Below are positions 46,208 to 54,368 of a stretch of 64,000 nt of DNA, piece after piece. Made by a program: the position numbers and the translations under genes. Position 1 is the first letter of the stretch; every line of letters starts with the position of its first letter. The DNA comes from WTKD01 sp965243525 (GTDB taxonomy: Bacteria; Spirochaetota; Spirochaetia; WTKD01). The stretch spans positions 930,001-994,000 of the forward strand of contig OZ251568.1 of NCBI GenBank assembly GCA_965243525.1, given 5' to 3'. The notes beneath the pieces were generated by a model that saw only the letters and a program-made list of their open reading frames with translations, was not told the DNA's origin and ran no database searches.

Positions 46208-47272
46208 TTGGCAAAATCAAGTAAGAAACTAATACAAACGGCTCCTTCGTTGAAGGAGCCTGTTCATTTTATCCCTCAGGCAAAAATATCATTTTTTTCT
46301 CGAATTCACCATTTTCTGCATGGCCATCCAACGGCTTCTCCACTTATCGTATTGATAATTTGCATCTTGCTGTTTGGTCTCATTGTAGGAAGAAAATTTC
46401 TTGCTCCATTCAACCTTTCACTAATCATCCAACAAGTAGTGCTTATCGGCATCGTTGGAATTGCACAATCTTTGGTGATTATCACCGCGGGAATTGATCT
46501 CTCAGTGGGATCGATAATGGTGCTTTCTTCAATAGTTATGGGACGCCTTGGGGTGATTGCAAATTGGCCTCCTGTGCTTGCCCTTTGTATGGGATTGCTC
46601 GTCGGGAGTATTGCAGGATGCATAAACGGTTTTCTTGTTGTGAAGATCAAACTTCCCCCCTTTATCGCAACACTTGGCACACTTAGCGTATTTTTCGCAT
46701 TAAATCTTTGGTATTCACAAAGTGAAACCCTACGTTCGCAAGACGTGGCAACCGAGGCACCAATACTGCAATTTCTTGGTCGTTCTTTTGAATTATATGG
46801 AGCGCAGTTAACTTATGGTGCAATATTGATGATCCTATTGTTCATCCTATTTTCACTGATGCTAAAACATACCGCATTTGGACGCCACATCTATGCAATT
46901 GGCGATGATATCAATGCTGCGCGATTGGTTGGTATTCGCACCGATAGAACCCTTTTAGCTGTATACACCATTTCTGGATTCATCTGTGCAATAGGTGGTT
47001 GGGCATTGATTGGCCGTATTGGATCGGTGAGCCCACAAGCAGGGGGGAGTGCTAACCTCGATAGCATCACCGCGGTGGTTATTGGTGGAATCAGCCTCTT
47101 CGGAGGGCGCGGAGCAATCATGGGAACCCTGTTTGGAGCGCTCATTGTCGGCATGTTTCGCAACATGCTTGCATTGGCTGGAGTCGATGTACTTTGGCAA
47201 TCATTTGCCATAGGGTGGCTCATTATCGCCTCTGTAGCCATAGATCAATGGATTCGCCGGGTAGGAAATTAA
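46208..47272 (+). CDS. frcC: sugar ABC transporter permease (FrcC-like)
   Basis: A 354-residue permease of the RbsC/FrcC class with about eight to ten membrane helices. Class motifs include ITAGIDLSVGS near residue 96, GFLVVKIKLPPFIATLGT in the middle, and GRHIYAIGDDINAARLVGI, the loop contacting the ATPase, near 220-240. The N-terminal 40 residues are basic and cytosolic. It starts with TTG, 3 bp after frcB, with a poor ribosome site, so coupling to frcB is likely. The matching ATPase frcA lies 3.2 kb downstream past four unrelated genes. Confidence 0.9.
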   Translation: MAKSSKKLIQTAPSLKEPVHFIPQAKISFFSRIHHFLHGHPTASPLIVLIICILLFGLIVGRKFLAPFNLSLIIQQVVLIGIVGIAQSLVIITAGIDLSVGSIMVLSSIVMGRLGVIANWPPVLALCMGLLVGSIAGCINGFLVVKIKLPPFIATLGTLSVFFALNLWYSQSETLRSQDVATEAPILQFLGRSFELYGAQLTYGAILMILLFILFSLMLKHTAFGRHIYAIGDDINAARLVGIRTDRTLLAVYTISGFICAIGGWALIGRIGSVSPQAGGSANLDSITAVVIGGISLFGGRGAIMGTLFGALIVGMFRNMLALAGVDVLWQSFAIGWLIIASVAIDQWIRRVGN

Positions 47273-47345
47273 TGAACCCAGCTATTCATAGAGAGATATA
47301 GGAATCAATATGCCGCTCTATGATAAAACAAACAAGGAAAAGTAA

Positions 47346-47990
47346 ATGGCATTAGATAAAATATATACACAAGAACATAAAAAACTGGGAGAGTTCTTTG
47401 GAAAGATACGAGAAGCACAAACTCCGGAACGATTCACAACTGAACACCTAAAAGATCTTGGTTACACATCAAATAACGACAGAATGTTTATTCCTATCAT
47501 GAAGAAATTGAAGTTTCTTACACCCGAAGGCATACCAACTGCCCGGTATACCGAATATAGAGACTATTCAAAATCAAAACAAATAATGGGAGAAGCAATA
47601 AAAGAAACATATCGTGATATTTTCTTGATAAATAGTGATCCTACCTCTGCTCCTAAAGAGCTAATTACACGAAAATTTAGATATTCTTTTAAAGACAAGG
47701 ATACTACCATAAAACTTATGGTTAGTACTTTCTATGCATTACTGGCTCTTGCTGATCTAAAGGCCACCCAAACAACAAAAGGAGGGAATTCTGCTGAAGA
47801 GTCAAAAATTTCTGGAGAAGGGAATCCTACTGAAGAGTCAGAATTTTTTGAAGACGATACGACCCCATCGTCAGCTCTTCAAAACAACATTCCAGAACTT
47901 CACTACACTATACAAATTCATTTACCTGCCACTAAAGATCTCGAGATTTATAATGCTATTTTTAAATCTCTTAAGGAACATTTGTTTTGA
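47346..47990 (+). CDS. DUF5343-family protein
   Basis: A 214-residue protein closely matching the DUF5343 family as I remember it: PERFTTEHLKDLGYTSNNDR near residues 28-47, MFIPIMKKLKFLTPEGIPTARY after it, then a helical region to about 140 and a C-terminal HYTIQIHLPATKDLEIYNAI block. Family function is unknown; members often lie near HEPN proteins in variable loci, which is recalled, not checked. A 36-bp in-frame tandem duplication occurs near residues 147-170. The gene is visibly more A/T-rich than its neighbours, suggesting acquisition. Its stop overlaps the next gene by 4 bp. Confidence 0.85.
   Translation: MALDKIYTQEHKKLGEFFGKIREAQTPERFTTEHLKDLGYTSNNDRMFIPIMKKLKFLTPEGIPTARYTEYRDYSKSKQIMGEAIKETYRDIFLINSDPTSAPKELITRKFRYSFKDKDTTIKLMVSTFYALLALADLKATQTTKGGNSAEESKISGEGNPTEESEFFEDDTTPSSALQNNIPELHYTIQIHLPATKDLEIYNAIFKSLKEHLF
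47784..47847 (+). repeat. 36-bp-period imperfect tandem repeat inside the DUF5343 gene
   Basis: Two copies of a 28-base segment (starting at 47784 and 47820) encode GNSAEESKISGE and GNPTEESEFFED. The period is twelve codons, so the frame is kept. It lengthens a flexible acidic linker. Confidence 0.7.
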
Positions 47991-48571
47991 AACAACACAC
48001 GAGATTAAGAGATTTTATGTTTCGACGACTGCTTTTCGAAACTGAGGCTACTAGATTTCAAAATGCAGGGATTAGAATAGGTGCAGATCAAGCTGAAACA
48101 AAAGAAAAACTATTAACTGAGGCCCTTGCCCCATTTCCTGTGAATTTAAGAAATAACGCGTTGGAAATGGCAAGGTTATATTCCATATTATTTGCTTTTG
48201 AAAATCATGTTAGAGAATTCATTCGTGAAACCCTTTCTGAAAACAAGGACATGGATTGGCTTGATAAACTTCCTCAAAAAGCAAAAGAAAATGCTGAGAA
48301 TAAACAAAAAACAGCAATAAATGACTCATGGCTCGAAGGTGAAAAATCAGATATACTTGGCTTTCTAGATTTTGGGGATTTGGCACTAATTATCATAAAC
48401 AAATGGGAGCTCTTTGAAGCAATTATCCCTTCTCAACAGTGGCTAAAACAACGTATGGATGAACTTGAAAAATCAAGGAATTTTATAGCACATAATAGAA
48501 TGTTGCTTCCTGATGAATTTAAAAGAATGTATATGTATATTGCAGATTGGAATAATGTTGTTGGGCTATAG
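47987..48571 (+). CDS. Swt1-like HEPN-domain protein
   Basis: A 194-residue all-helical protein ending in a HEPN domain. The diagnostic RX4H motif is RNFIAH (Arg 164 to His 169) in the last long helix, preceded by a helix (FGDLALIIINKWELFEAI) and followed by DEFKRMYMYIADW. An earlier helix contains LYSILFAFENHVREFI. HEPN proteins are often metal-independent RNases acting as toxins or in phage abortive infection; the intact motif is compatible with catalysis. The start is TTG, overlapping the DUF5343 stop by 4 bp, and AAGGA lies 8 bases upstream. The two genes probably act as a pair. Confidence 0.8.
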   Translation: MKQHTRLRDFMFRRLLFETEATRFQNAGIRIGADQAETKEKLLTEALAPFPVNLRNNALEMARLYSILFAFENHVREFIRETLSENKDMDWLDKLPQKAKENAENKQKTAINDSWLEGEKSDILGFLDFGDLALIIINKWELFEAIIPSQQWLKQRMDELEKSRNFIAHNRMLLPDEFKRMYMYIADWNNVVGL

Positions 48572-48716
48572 AAATCCCATAACAAAATACCCCGGTGAAT
48601 GGCCAAAATTTCTACTAAATTTAGTCATTACATCATATGTAAAAGATAGTAATGAAATTAAGCATTCAAGTGAATATGATGTTTCAAAAAATAATTATAC
48701 GAAATTTTTATTACTG

Positions 48717-48744
48717 TTTGCCTTGTGCAAACTTGAAAGGCAAA
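48717..48744. repeat. 8-bp inverted repeat between the HEPN gene and the ABC-2 ATPase gene
   Basis: TTTGCCTT (48717-48724) and AAGGCAAA (48737-48744) form an 8-pair stem with a 12-base loop. The following bases are A-rich on the plus strand, so a terminator is unlikely. It lies in the 190-bp stretch where the acquired pair meets the exporter genes and may mark an old junction. Confidence 0.35.
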
Positions 48745-48805
48745 AATCGACAATTTTATTATGCAACTAGTTGATAGAAAAACGGGAGAGGAAAAAGATA
48801 TAGGA

Positions 48806-49717
48806 ATGGCCAATACACCAGTCATTGAAGTAAAAAAGGCAACGAAACGATTTGGCACCCTGCTTGCACTCGATGCGGTGGATATAACGCTAGAAAAAGG
48901 TGAAGTGTTATCTATATTAGGACCCAATGGTGCTGGCAAGACCACCATCATCAACGCATTACTCGGGAACATTTCTGTCACTAGCGATGTGCTAACGGTG
49001 CTAGAGCTAGCGCCAGGAGACATCCATGTAAGAAGACAAATTGGCGCAATGTTGCAAATCGCCGATTTACCGGGACAGCTAACGGTTAAAGAACATATTC
49101 AACTGTTTCAACAATACTACTCTAATCCGATGCCATACACAGATGTTATCGCTCTGACCGGACTAGAGGAAATTGAAAAAAGACGATCTAAAAAATTGTC
49201 CGGCGGTCAAAAACGACGCTTGTTGTTCGCCCTTTCGATTTGCGGCAATCCTCAAATACTCTTTTTAGATGAGCCAACCGTTGGCCTGGATATTCAAGCC
49301 CGCAAATTCTTGTGGCAGGCAATTACCTCTTTACGAAATCAAGGGAAAAGCATTATTTTGACAACGCATTATCTGGAAGAAGCTGATCAATTATCTGATC
49401 GCATAGTCCTCCTAAACAAGGGAAAGATTATTCGCGAAGGAAGCCCCGAAGAAATTAAATCTCAAATTCAGTTTAAAAAGATTGTTTGTAGCACTGACCT
49501 TTCTGTCGCAGAGCTGCTCTCGCTGAATGCTGTCTCTCAAGTGGAGCAATTTGACAATCTAGTTCAGATTAGTTCACATGATCCTGTAGCAAGTCTTCGA
49601 GAATTATTCAGCAAGAGTGAGCATATTTCAAATCTTTCAGTAACTGGAGCTGCGTTAGAAGATGCCTTTGTTGAACTCAATCGTATTCATGAATCGAAAA
49701 TGGACACAACTGACTGA
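48806..49717 (+). CDS. ABC-2-type exporter ATP-binding protein
   Basis: A 303-residue ATPase of the drug/antibiotic-export class (CcmA/DrrA-like). Walker A is GPNGAGKTT, the signature LSGGQKRRLLFALSI, Walker B ILFLDEPTVGLD and the switch His THYLEEA. The C-terminal 80 residues form the extra domain usual in DrrA-like proteins. The ATG at 48806 gives the standard start (VIEVKKATKRFG) and has GATATAGGA upstream; an ATG 15 codons earlier (48761) is in frame. It pairs with the permease 2 bp downstream. The cargo is unknown. Confidence 0.88.
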   Translation: MANTPVIEVKKATKRFGTLLALDAVDITLEKGEVLSILGPNGAGKTTIINALLGNISVTSDVLTVLELAPGDIHVRRQIGAMLQIADLPGQLTVKEHIQLFQQYYSNPMPYTDVIALTGLEEIEKRRSKKLSGGQKRRLLFALSICGNPQILFLDEPTVGLDIQARKFLWQAITSLRNQGKSIILTTHYLEEADQLSDRIVLLNKGKIIREGSPEEIKSQIQFKKIVCSTDLSVAELLSLNAVSQVEQFDNLVQISSHDPVASLRELFSKSEHISNLSVTGAALEDAFVELNRIHESKMDTTD

Positions 49718-49719
49718 TT

Positions 49720-50493
49720 ATGGAAAAAATTATGCCTACAAAAAGTATAAAACCTAATTTGATTACCATCTATTTAGCAGAAACAAAATCCGAACTGATA
49801 AAACTCCTGCGAACTCCTGGATTTACATTACCAACCTTTATTTTTCCATTGATGTTCTATCTATTCTTTGGGGTGGTATTTAAAACTTCGGTCGACGTGC
49901 CAACATACCTTTTAGCTACCTATGGAACTTTTGGGATAATAGGACCCGCCTTATTCTCATTTGGTGTAGGGGTTGCTATAGAACGAGGTCAAGGGTGGTT
50001 TAATGTAAAAGAGGTATCCCCTATGCCCATTTCTGCCTATATTTTTGCGAGAATGATCGCAAATCTGTTCTTTGCATCGTGCATCATCATTGCTTTTTTT
50101 ATCTTTGCTGTTTTGTTTGGTGCGGTCCAAATGCCGGGTGCTTCATGGACATTACTCGCAAGCATCTTATTGTTCGGTACTATTCCATTTTGCGCTATGG
50201 GACTCAGCTTGGGACTCCTCTTAAGTTCAGAGAGTGCACCCGCGGTCGTTAATTTAATCTATTTGCCCATGGCATTGTTATCAGGGATATGGATACCCAT
50301 TAATTTCTTTCCAAATGTACTGCAAGATTTCGCCAACGTACTGCCTGCATATCATTTGTCCCAACTCGCTCTGAACGTAGTTGGCATGAGTCAAGGGCAG
50401 AATATTTTTATACATATTGGCGTGTTAATCGCGTATACGCTGTTTTTCATATGGCTCTCAGTGAAGGCCTTTAATCGAAAGGACAAAAAATAG
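49720..50493 (+). CDS. ABC-2-type exporter permease
   Basis: A 257-residue six-helix ABC-2 permease. The N-terminal cytosolic stretch is followed by LLRTPGFTLPTFIFPLMFYLFFGVVF, the typical opening helix, and IERGQGWFNVKEVSPMPISAY, the conserved loop contacting the ATPase. A late GIWIPINFFPNVLQ segment matches the ABC-2 signature region. It directly follows its ATPase. Its stop codon shares one base with the GTG start of frcA (TAGTG), so frcA translation now depends on this gene. Confidence 0.87.
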   Translation: MEKIMPTKSIKPNLITIYLAETKSELIKLLRTPGFTLPTFIFPLMFYLFFGVVFKTSVDVPTYLLATYGTFGIIGPALFSFGVGVAIERGQGWFNVKEVSPMPISAYIFARMIANLFFASCIIIAFFIFAVLFGAVQMPGASWTLLASILLFGTIPFCAMGLSLGLLLSSESAPAVVNLIYLPMALLSGIWIPINFFPNVLQDFANVLPAYHLSQLALNVVGMSQGQNIFIHIGVLIAYTLFFIWLSVKAFNRKDKK

Positions 50494-51260
50494 TGAATCC
50501 AATATTAAAAGCACAAGGACTAACAAAGCGCTATGGAAGGGTTGTGGCTCTCGACAATGCAGATTTTGAACTCATGCCGGGTGAAATACTCGGTGTTATC
50601 GGCGACAACGGCGCAGGAAAATCAACTCTTATAAAAGTACTCAGCGGCGCTGTCATTCCTGATGGAGGAAATATATTTCTTGAAGATAAAAAAGTGCAGT
50701 TTCACCTGCCCATCGACGCTAGGAACCTAGGCATCGAAACTGTATACCAAGATCTTGCTCTTGCTCCTGCACTGAGTATCGCTGACAATATCTTCCTTGG
50801 CCGTGAATTACATCAAGGTGGCCCCATTGGTCGGTGGCTTGGGATTTTAAATCGGAGAAAGATGCAACAAATCGCACGGGATCGCCTGAATGAGCTTGGA
50901 TTGCTCACCATACAGAATATCAACCAGACCGTGGAGACGCTTTCAGGAGGACAACGTCAGGGAGTTGCTGTTGTGCGCTCGGTGGTATTTGGTACCAAAG
51001 TGGTGATCATGGACGAACCAACCGCAGCATTGGGGGTCAAAGAATCCAGAAAGGTCCTTGATCTTATCAATGATGTGCGAAAAAAAGAAATTGCCATTAT
51101 CTTGATCAGCCACAACATGCCTCATGTGTTTGAAATAGCTGACAGGGTGCACATCCAACGACTTGGCAAACGAGTCGCCGTGATAGCTCCTACTGAATGC
51201 AATATGACCGATGCTGTTGCCATCATGACGGGAGCCGCAGAACCGCCTGTCATTGAGTAG
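50493..51260 (+). CDS. frcA: sugar ABC transporter ATP-binding protein (FrcA-like)
   Basis: A 255-residue single-domain ATPase matching FrcA/RbsA-type transporters but with only one nucleotide-binding domain. It has Walker A GDNGAGKST, the Q-loop in TVYQDLALAP, the signature LSGGQRQGVAVVRSV, Walker B VVIMDEPTAALG and the switch His ISHNM. The LGRELHQGGPIG insertion after the Q-loop is typical of sugar-import ATPases. The start is GTG, overlapping the preceding stop. It is the expected partner of frcB and frcC and lies 3.2 kb away from frcC. Confidence 0.9.
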   Translation: MNPILKAQGLTKRYGRVVALDNADFELMPGEILGVIGDNGAGKSTLIKVLSGAVIPDGGNIFLEDKKVQFHLPIDARNLGIETVYQDLALAPALSIADNIFLGRELHQGGPIGRWLGILNRRKMQQIARDRLNELGLLTIQNINQTVETLSGGQRQGVAVVRSVVFGTKVVIMDEPTAALGVKESRKVLDLINDVRKKEIAIILISHNMPHVFEIADRVHIQRLGKRVAVIAPTECNMTDAVAIMTGAAEPPVIE

Positions 51261-51307
51261 CGCTAAGCCTTTTTTGATGATAATAAAGAAGACTGATGGG
51301 CGGAGAA

Positions 51308-51841
51308 TTATCCGGTGCCGATAATGCTGTTTCCGAATTTTCGTTTTACGGCAACCTTATTGCGCTTCTTATTGAACACAACACCTTCGTTCCAATACTC
51401 TACAGCAGCGAACAAAGCGTTTCCACCATCGTCAAAATCACTGCTCAAATCTCGAAACGAAGCATATTCTACAAGCTTTTCAAAATCTCCTGCTTCCAAA
51501 TACTCCTTTCGCTTTTTGTAGAACGCATTCCATTCTTCTAGATTTGCAAATCCATCTCCCTCATCTTCTATGATTAAATGAGCCGATTTATCAGTATACC
51601 CATACCAAACATGAATTTTTTTTGATTTATCAAGTTTGTTTCCATGTTTGATAGCATTTCTCAGCAATTCCGTCACCTGTTGTTCCAACAAGTTCACATC
51701 GCGAATAGATGTTGGTGCTTTTTGTATCAATAACAGTCCAAAGAATCGCACCTGGCGATAATCACTTGGAAATTCCTTATAAAATAAGTCGCTTATATCA
51801 AACAATTCACTGTTTTGAGCAACTATTATTCCATCAGACAT
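51308..51841 (-). CDS. anti-sigma-type serine kinase (HATPase, RsbW-like)
   Basis: A 177-residue GHKL-type ATPase like RsbW/SpoIIAB. The N-box reads ELLRNAIKHGN with the Mg-binding Asn at 62, and the G1 box DEGDGF near 93-98. An insert of about 35 residues rich in Lys, Glu and Phe separates the G1 box from the final GGNALFAAVEYWNEG segment, which acts as the ATP lid and G2 region. In relatives these kinases phosphorylate a STAS protein and hold a target protein. No sigma factor gene is adjacent, so the target here is unknown. It is the last of three linked genes. Confidence 0.82.
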   Translation of the reverse strand: MSDGIIVAQNSELFDISDLFYKEFPSDYRQVRFFGLLLIQKAPTSIRDVNLLEQQVTELLRNAIKHGNKLDKSKKIHVWYGYTDKSAHLIIEDEGDGFANLEEWNAFYKKRKEYLEAGDFEKLVEYASFRDLSSDFDDGGNALFAAVEYWNEGVVFNKKRNKVAVKRKFGNSIIGTG

Positions 51842-51844
51842 ACA

Positions 51845-52183
51845 TCACTCCCCTATTTCTGTTAAAGCCTTTTCAGTAGAATCAACTATCGGAAAATACG
51901 AATCAAGCTTTGTGAGTTGAATAACTTTTCGAGGCATTCCTTCAACATTACTAAAAAATATTTTGATGTTTTTCTTTTTTGCCTCGGAAAACGCAAATAA
52001 CAAGCACGCCACTCCCATACTATCAAGATAGGTTACCTGTTTTAGATCAATGATAATCCCATTATAACTACCAGCTAACGCCTGTATAAGAGATTCTTTC
52101 ATTTCTTTTGAAGAGAATAAATCGATATCCCCTTCAACAGTAAAAATAATAATATTGTTCTGTGTTTTAGAAGTAATTGTCAT
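51845..52183 (-). CDS. STAS-domain anti-anti-sigma factor
   Basis: A 112-residue single STAS domain like RsbV/SpoIIAA. The phosphorylated serine is Ser 55 in the motif YLDSMGV, as in family members. The opening strand-helix pattern (IIIFTVEGDIDLFSSKEMKE) and the final KLDSYFPIVDSTEKAL helix are typical. It lies between the phosphatase, whose 3' end overlaps it by 4 bp, and the kinase 3 bp downstream. In the known scheme dephosphorylated STAS binds the kinase and releases its target. Confidence 0.92.
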   Translation of the reverse strand: MTITSKTQNNIIIFTVEGDIDLFSSKEMKESLIQALAGSYNGIIIDLKQVTYLDSMGVACLLFAFSEAKKKNIKIFFSNVEGMPRKVIQLTKLDSYFPIVDSTEKALTEIGE

Positions 52184-54198
52184 GGTGAATTATCCTTCAT
52201 TTTAAGAAGTACCAAAGTTTGGTCATCGTGCTGTCTGCTGTCTTCAGCAAATGTAGTCATATCATCAAGTAATCGCTGTTTTATTGCTGGTAATTCTATA
52301 TTTTCCTCACGGCTCTTATGTAACATTTTTTCTAGTCGTTCGATACCGTATTCCTCGTTAGAAGAGCCCTTTCGAATCTCCGAAATGCCATCAGTATAAA
52401 GTGCAACTATGTCTTGTTCTTGTAAAATGAAGCGTTTATCTGTATATCGAAAGTCAGCGTCAACTCCAATAGGAATGCCATCATTGTCGAGCTCCATCGT
52501 TTGAACAACATTTTCAGCGTCGTGCACAGCGACCATCAATGGATGGTGCCCTGCATTTGCGAAGTTTAATTCTATTTTTTTATCTGATTTTTTGGTAAAC
52601 AACAACAGAAGCATGGTTGCAAATCGATCAATCGAAGCAGCCTCGTTTACCGAAGTATTAATTTCAGTGAGTATCTTTCCTGCTTCATGGAGTTTTAAAG
52701 ATTTCACCGCTGTGTGAAACACGGTACGAATTAACACCATGAGCAAAGAGGCGGGAATACCTTTCCCCGCAACATCACAAACCAACACCGCAAGTGTATT
52801 CGTGTCTGGAATCTCGACCATGTCGAAATAATCCCCACTAACTCCCTTCAGCGGTTTTGAAAACACCTCGATATCTGCAATATCTGAAGATATCATTCCT
52901 TTCGCTGGCAACAAGGATGTTTGAATATCAGCAGCAATGCCAATTTCTTGTTCAATCTGTTGCTTTTCAAGAACTTCGATATAGCTGTTTCGGTTATCAA
53001 TAACAAGAGAGGTATATCTTGCCAAAAGCTCTGCTTGGGAATAGTCAGATGGAGTGAAGGGGGTCTTGCTGACATTTCGTGTCATCGACAAAACACCAAA
53101 GGTACGATCTCCAAAAAACAGTGGAAAGGCAAGAACTGAATTCATCGTGTGTCGCATACTTGTGTTTGCAAACAACTCAGTTTGCTGTTCAGTCGTCAAA
53201 AATCGAAGATACAGTGGTTCACGCTCGCTAAAGACTTTTCCTAAAAACGTTTCCCCTGGTTTAATCGGAATTGATTTTACGTACATCTCGACTGCACCAA
53301 CGTGGGAACGCAAAATACGCGATGGTACCTCGACAACTGGAGGAAACACGCCGTAGATTACCCGTACTTCCAAATTTTCGTTAAACCTATCGAGAAGCAA
53401 TATGATAACTCCATCGGGGTTTATTGCACCAACGATCGATTGGATAAGACTATCCAATATATTATCAATGTTTTTCCTACCTTCATCTTCGGACGTCGAT
53501 ATAGCAATAGATTCTGAACTTATCTGTCGCAAGTCCTCGAACAAACGGCTTATTGTATTGTTTTGCAACACAATAGTATCTTGCACCTGTCGATAGGTCC
53601 CTCTTTCAAGAAAGAAAAGAGGGGTGAAATAACCAAGCAGCAAAATGCCACAGATTAGTTCTTGTATCACATTCTCCACGATGGGGTTGGTAAATCCGAA
53701 TATCACCGCGCCAATAACCGAAAAAAAGAACCATAACTGAATACGTTTAATGAGCTGATGACCATTTCTGACAGCTCTACCGTGAGTAATAAACAAAAAT
53801 ATAATTGGCACAACCGCTAATGCTGCTTGAAATCGTGTTAGGACATTCTGATTTGCCAATACTAGAAAAAGAATTTGTCCCCCAACAAGCAAGCCGGTGT
53901 ATACAGAAAAGAAAATCACCACAGAATATTGGCCATAGGTGCTTGTGAACCAAACAACATAGAGCAATGCCATACAACAGTCTATGCCTGTGATCAGTAT
54001 CGTAAGGATCTCTTCACGAAAGCCTATAAGGAAGATAACCTGTCGCGCAATCAATAGGATTGGAACGAATAGAAGTGCTATCATTCCTCCCTTACGCTGT
54101 CGAGTGATCAGAACATAGAATGAGTAGGCCAAGAGGAAAAGCGCAATCGTAATAAATGTTATTGCATATAATGGATCTGAAACTACCGGTAAAAACAT
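52180..54198 (-). CDS. membrane-bound GAF and SpoIIE-type serine phosphatase
   Basis: A 672-residue protein in three parts. The first 205 residues hold about seven membrane helices. A GAF-like sensor domain spans roughly 220-405, with a conserved FPLFFGDRTFGVLSMTR strand pair. The last 230 residues are a PP2C-type SpoIIE/RsbU phosphatase with metal-binding Asp residues in GVSGDYFDMV and LVCDVAGKGIPASLLM, and a C-terminal ALYTDGISE motif. It probably senses a signal in or at the membrane and dephosphorylates the STAS protein encoded next. The signal is unknown. Confidence 0.9.
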   Translation of the reverse strand: MFLPVVSDPLYAITFITIALFLLAYSFYVLITRQRKGGMIALLFVPILLIARQVIFLIGFREEILTILITGIDCCMALLYVVWFTSTYGQYSVVIFFSVYTGLLVGGQILFLVLANQNVLTRFQAALAVVPIIFLFITHGRAVRNGHQLIKRIQLWFFFSVIGAVIFGFTNPIVENVIQELICGILLLGYFTPLFFLERGTYRQVQDTIVLQNNTISRLFEDLRQISSESIAISTSEDEGRKNIDNILDSLIQSIVGAINPDGVIILLLDRFNENLEVRVIYGVFPPVVEVPSRILRSHVGAVEMYVKSIPIKPGETFLGKVFSEREPLYLRFLTTEQQTELFANTSMRHTMNSVLAFPLFFGDRTFGVLSMTRNVSKTPFTPSDYSQAELLARYTSLVIDNRNSYIEVLEKQQIEQEIGIAADIQTSLLPAKGMISSDIADIEVFSKPLKGVSGDYFDMVEIPDTNTLAVLVCDVAGKGIPASLLMVLIRTVFHTAVKSLKLHEAGKILTEINTSVNEAASIDRFATMLLLLFTKKSDKKIELNFANAGHHPLMVAVHDAENVVQTMELDNDGIPIGVDADFRYTDKRFILQEQDIVALYTDGISEIRKGSSNEEYGIERLEKMLHKSREENIELPAIKQRLLDDMTTFAEDSRQHDDQTLVLLKMKDNSP

Positions 54199-54245
54199 GG
54201 TTCTAAGTTTACATCTTTAAGCTACTTTAATAAAACAGTGTATTA

Positions 54246-54266
54246 GCTATAATAACAATATATAGC
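54246..54266. repeat. inverted repeat in the AT-rich gap 54199-54368
   Basis: GCTATA and TATAGC (6 bp each) are separated by nine bases, within a very AT-rich 170-bp gap upstream of the phosphatase gene. It may be an operator; no regulator is evident. Confidence 0.35.
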
Positions 54267-54368
54267 AAAAAATGTATTATATTGCTTATTGTACTAACTT
54301 TTATTCTCTATATATATAGTACACCAAAAAACACAAATAGGACAAATGCCTTTTTGTATTTCGATACG

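Noticed and set aside
48513..48770. 85-codon frame overlapping the HEPN gene 3' end
   Set aside because: The first third lies in another frame of the HEPN gene and the rest is low-complexity and A/T-rich, with no ribosome site or family match. I treat the gap as non-coding.
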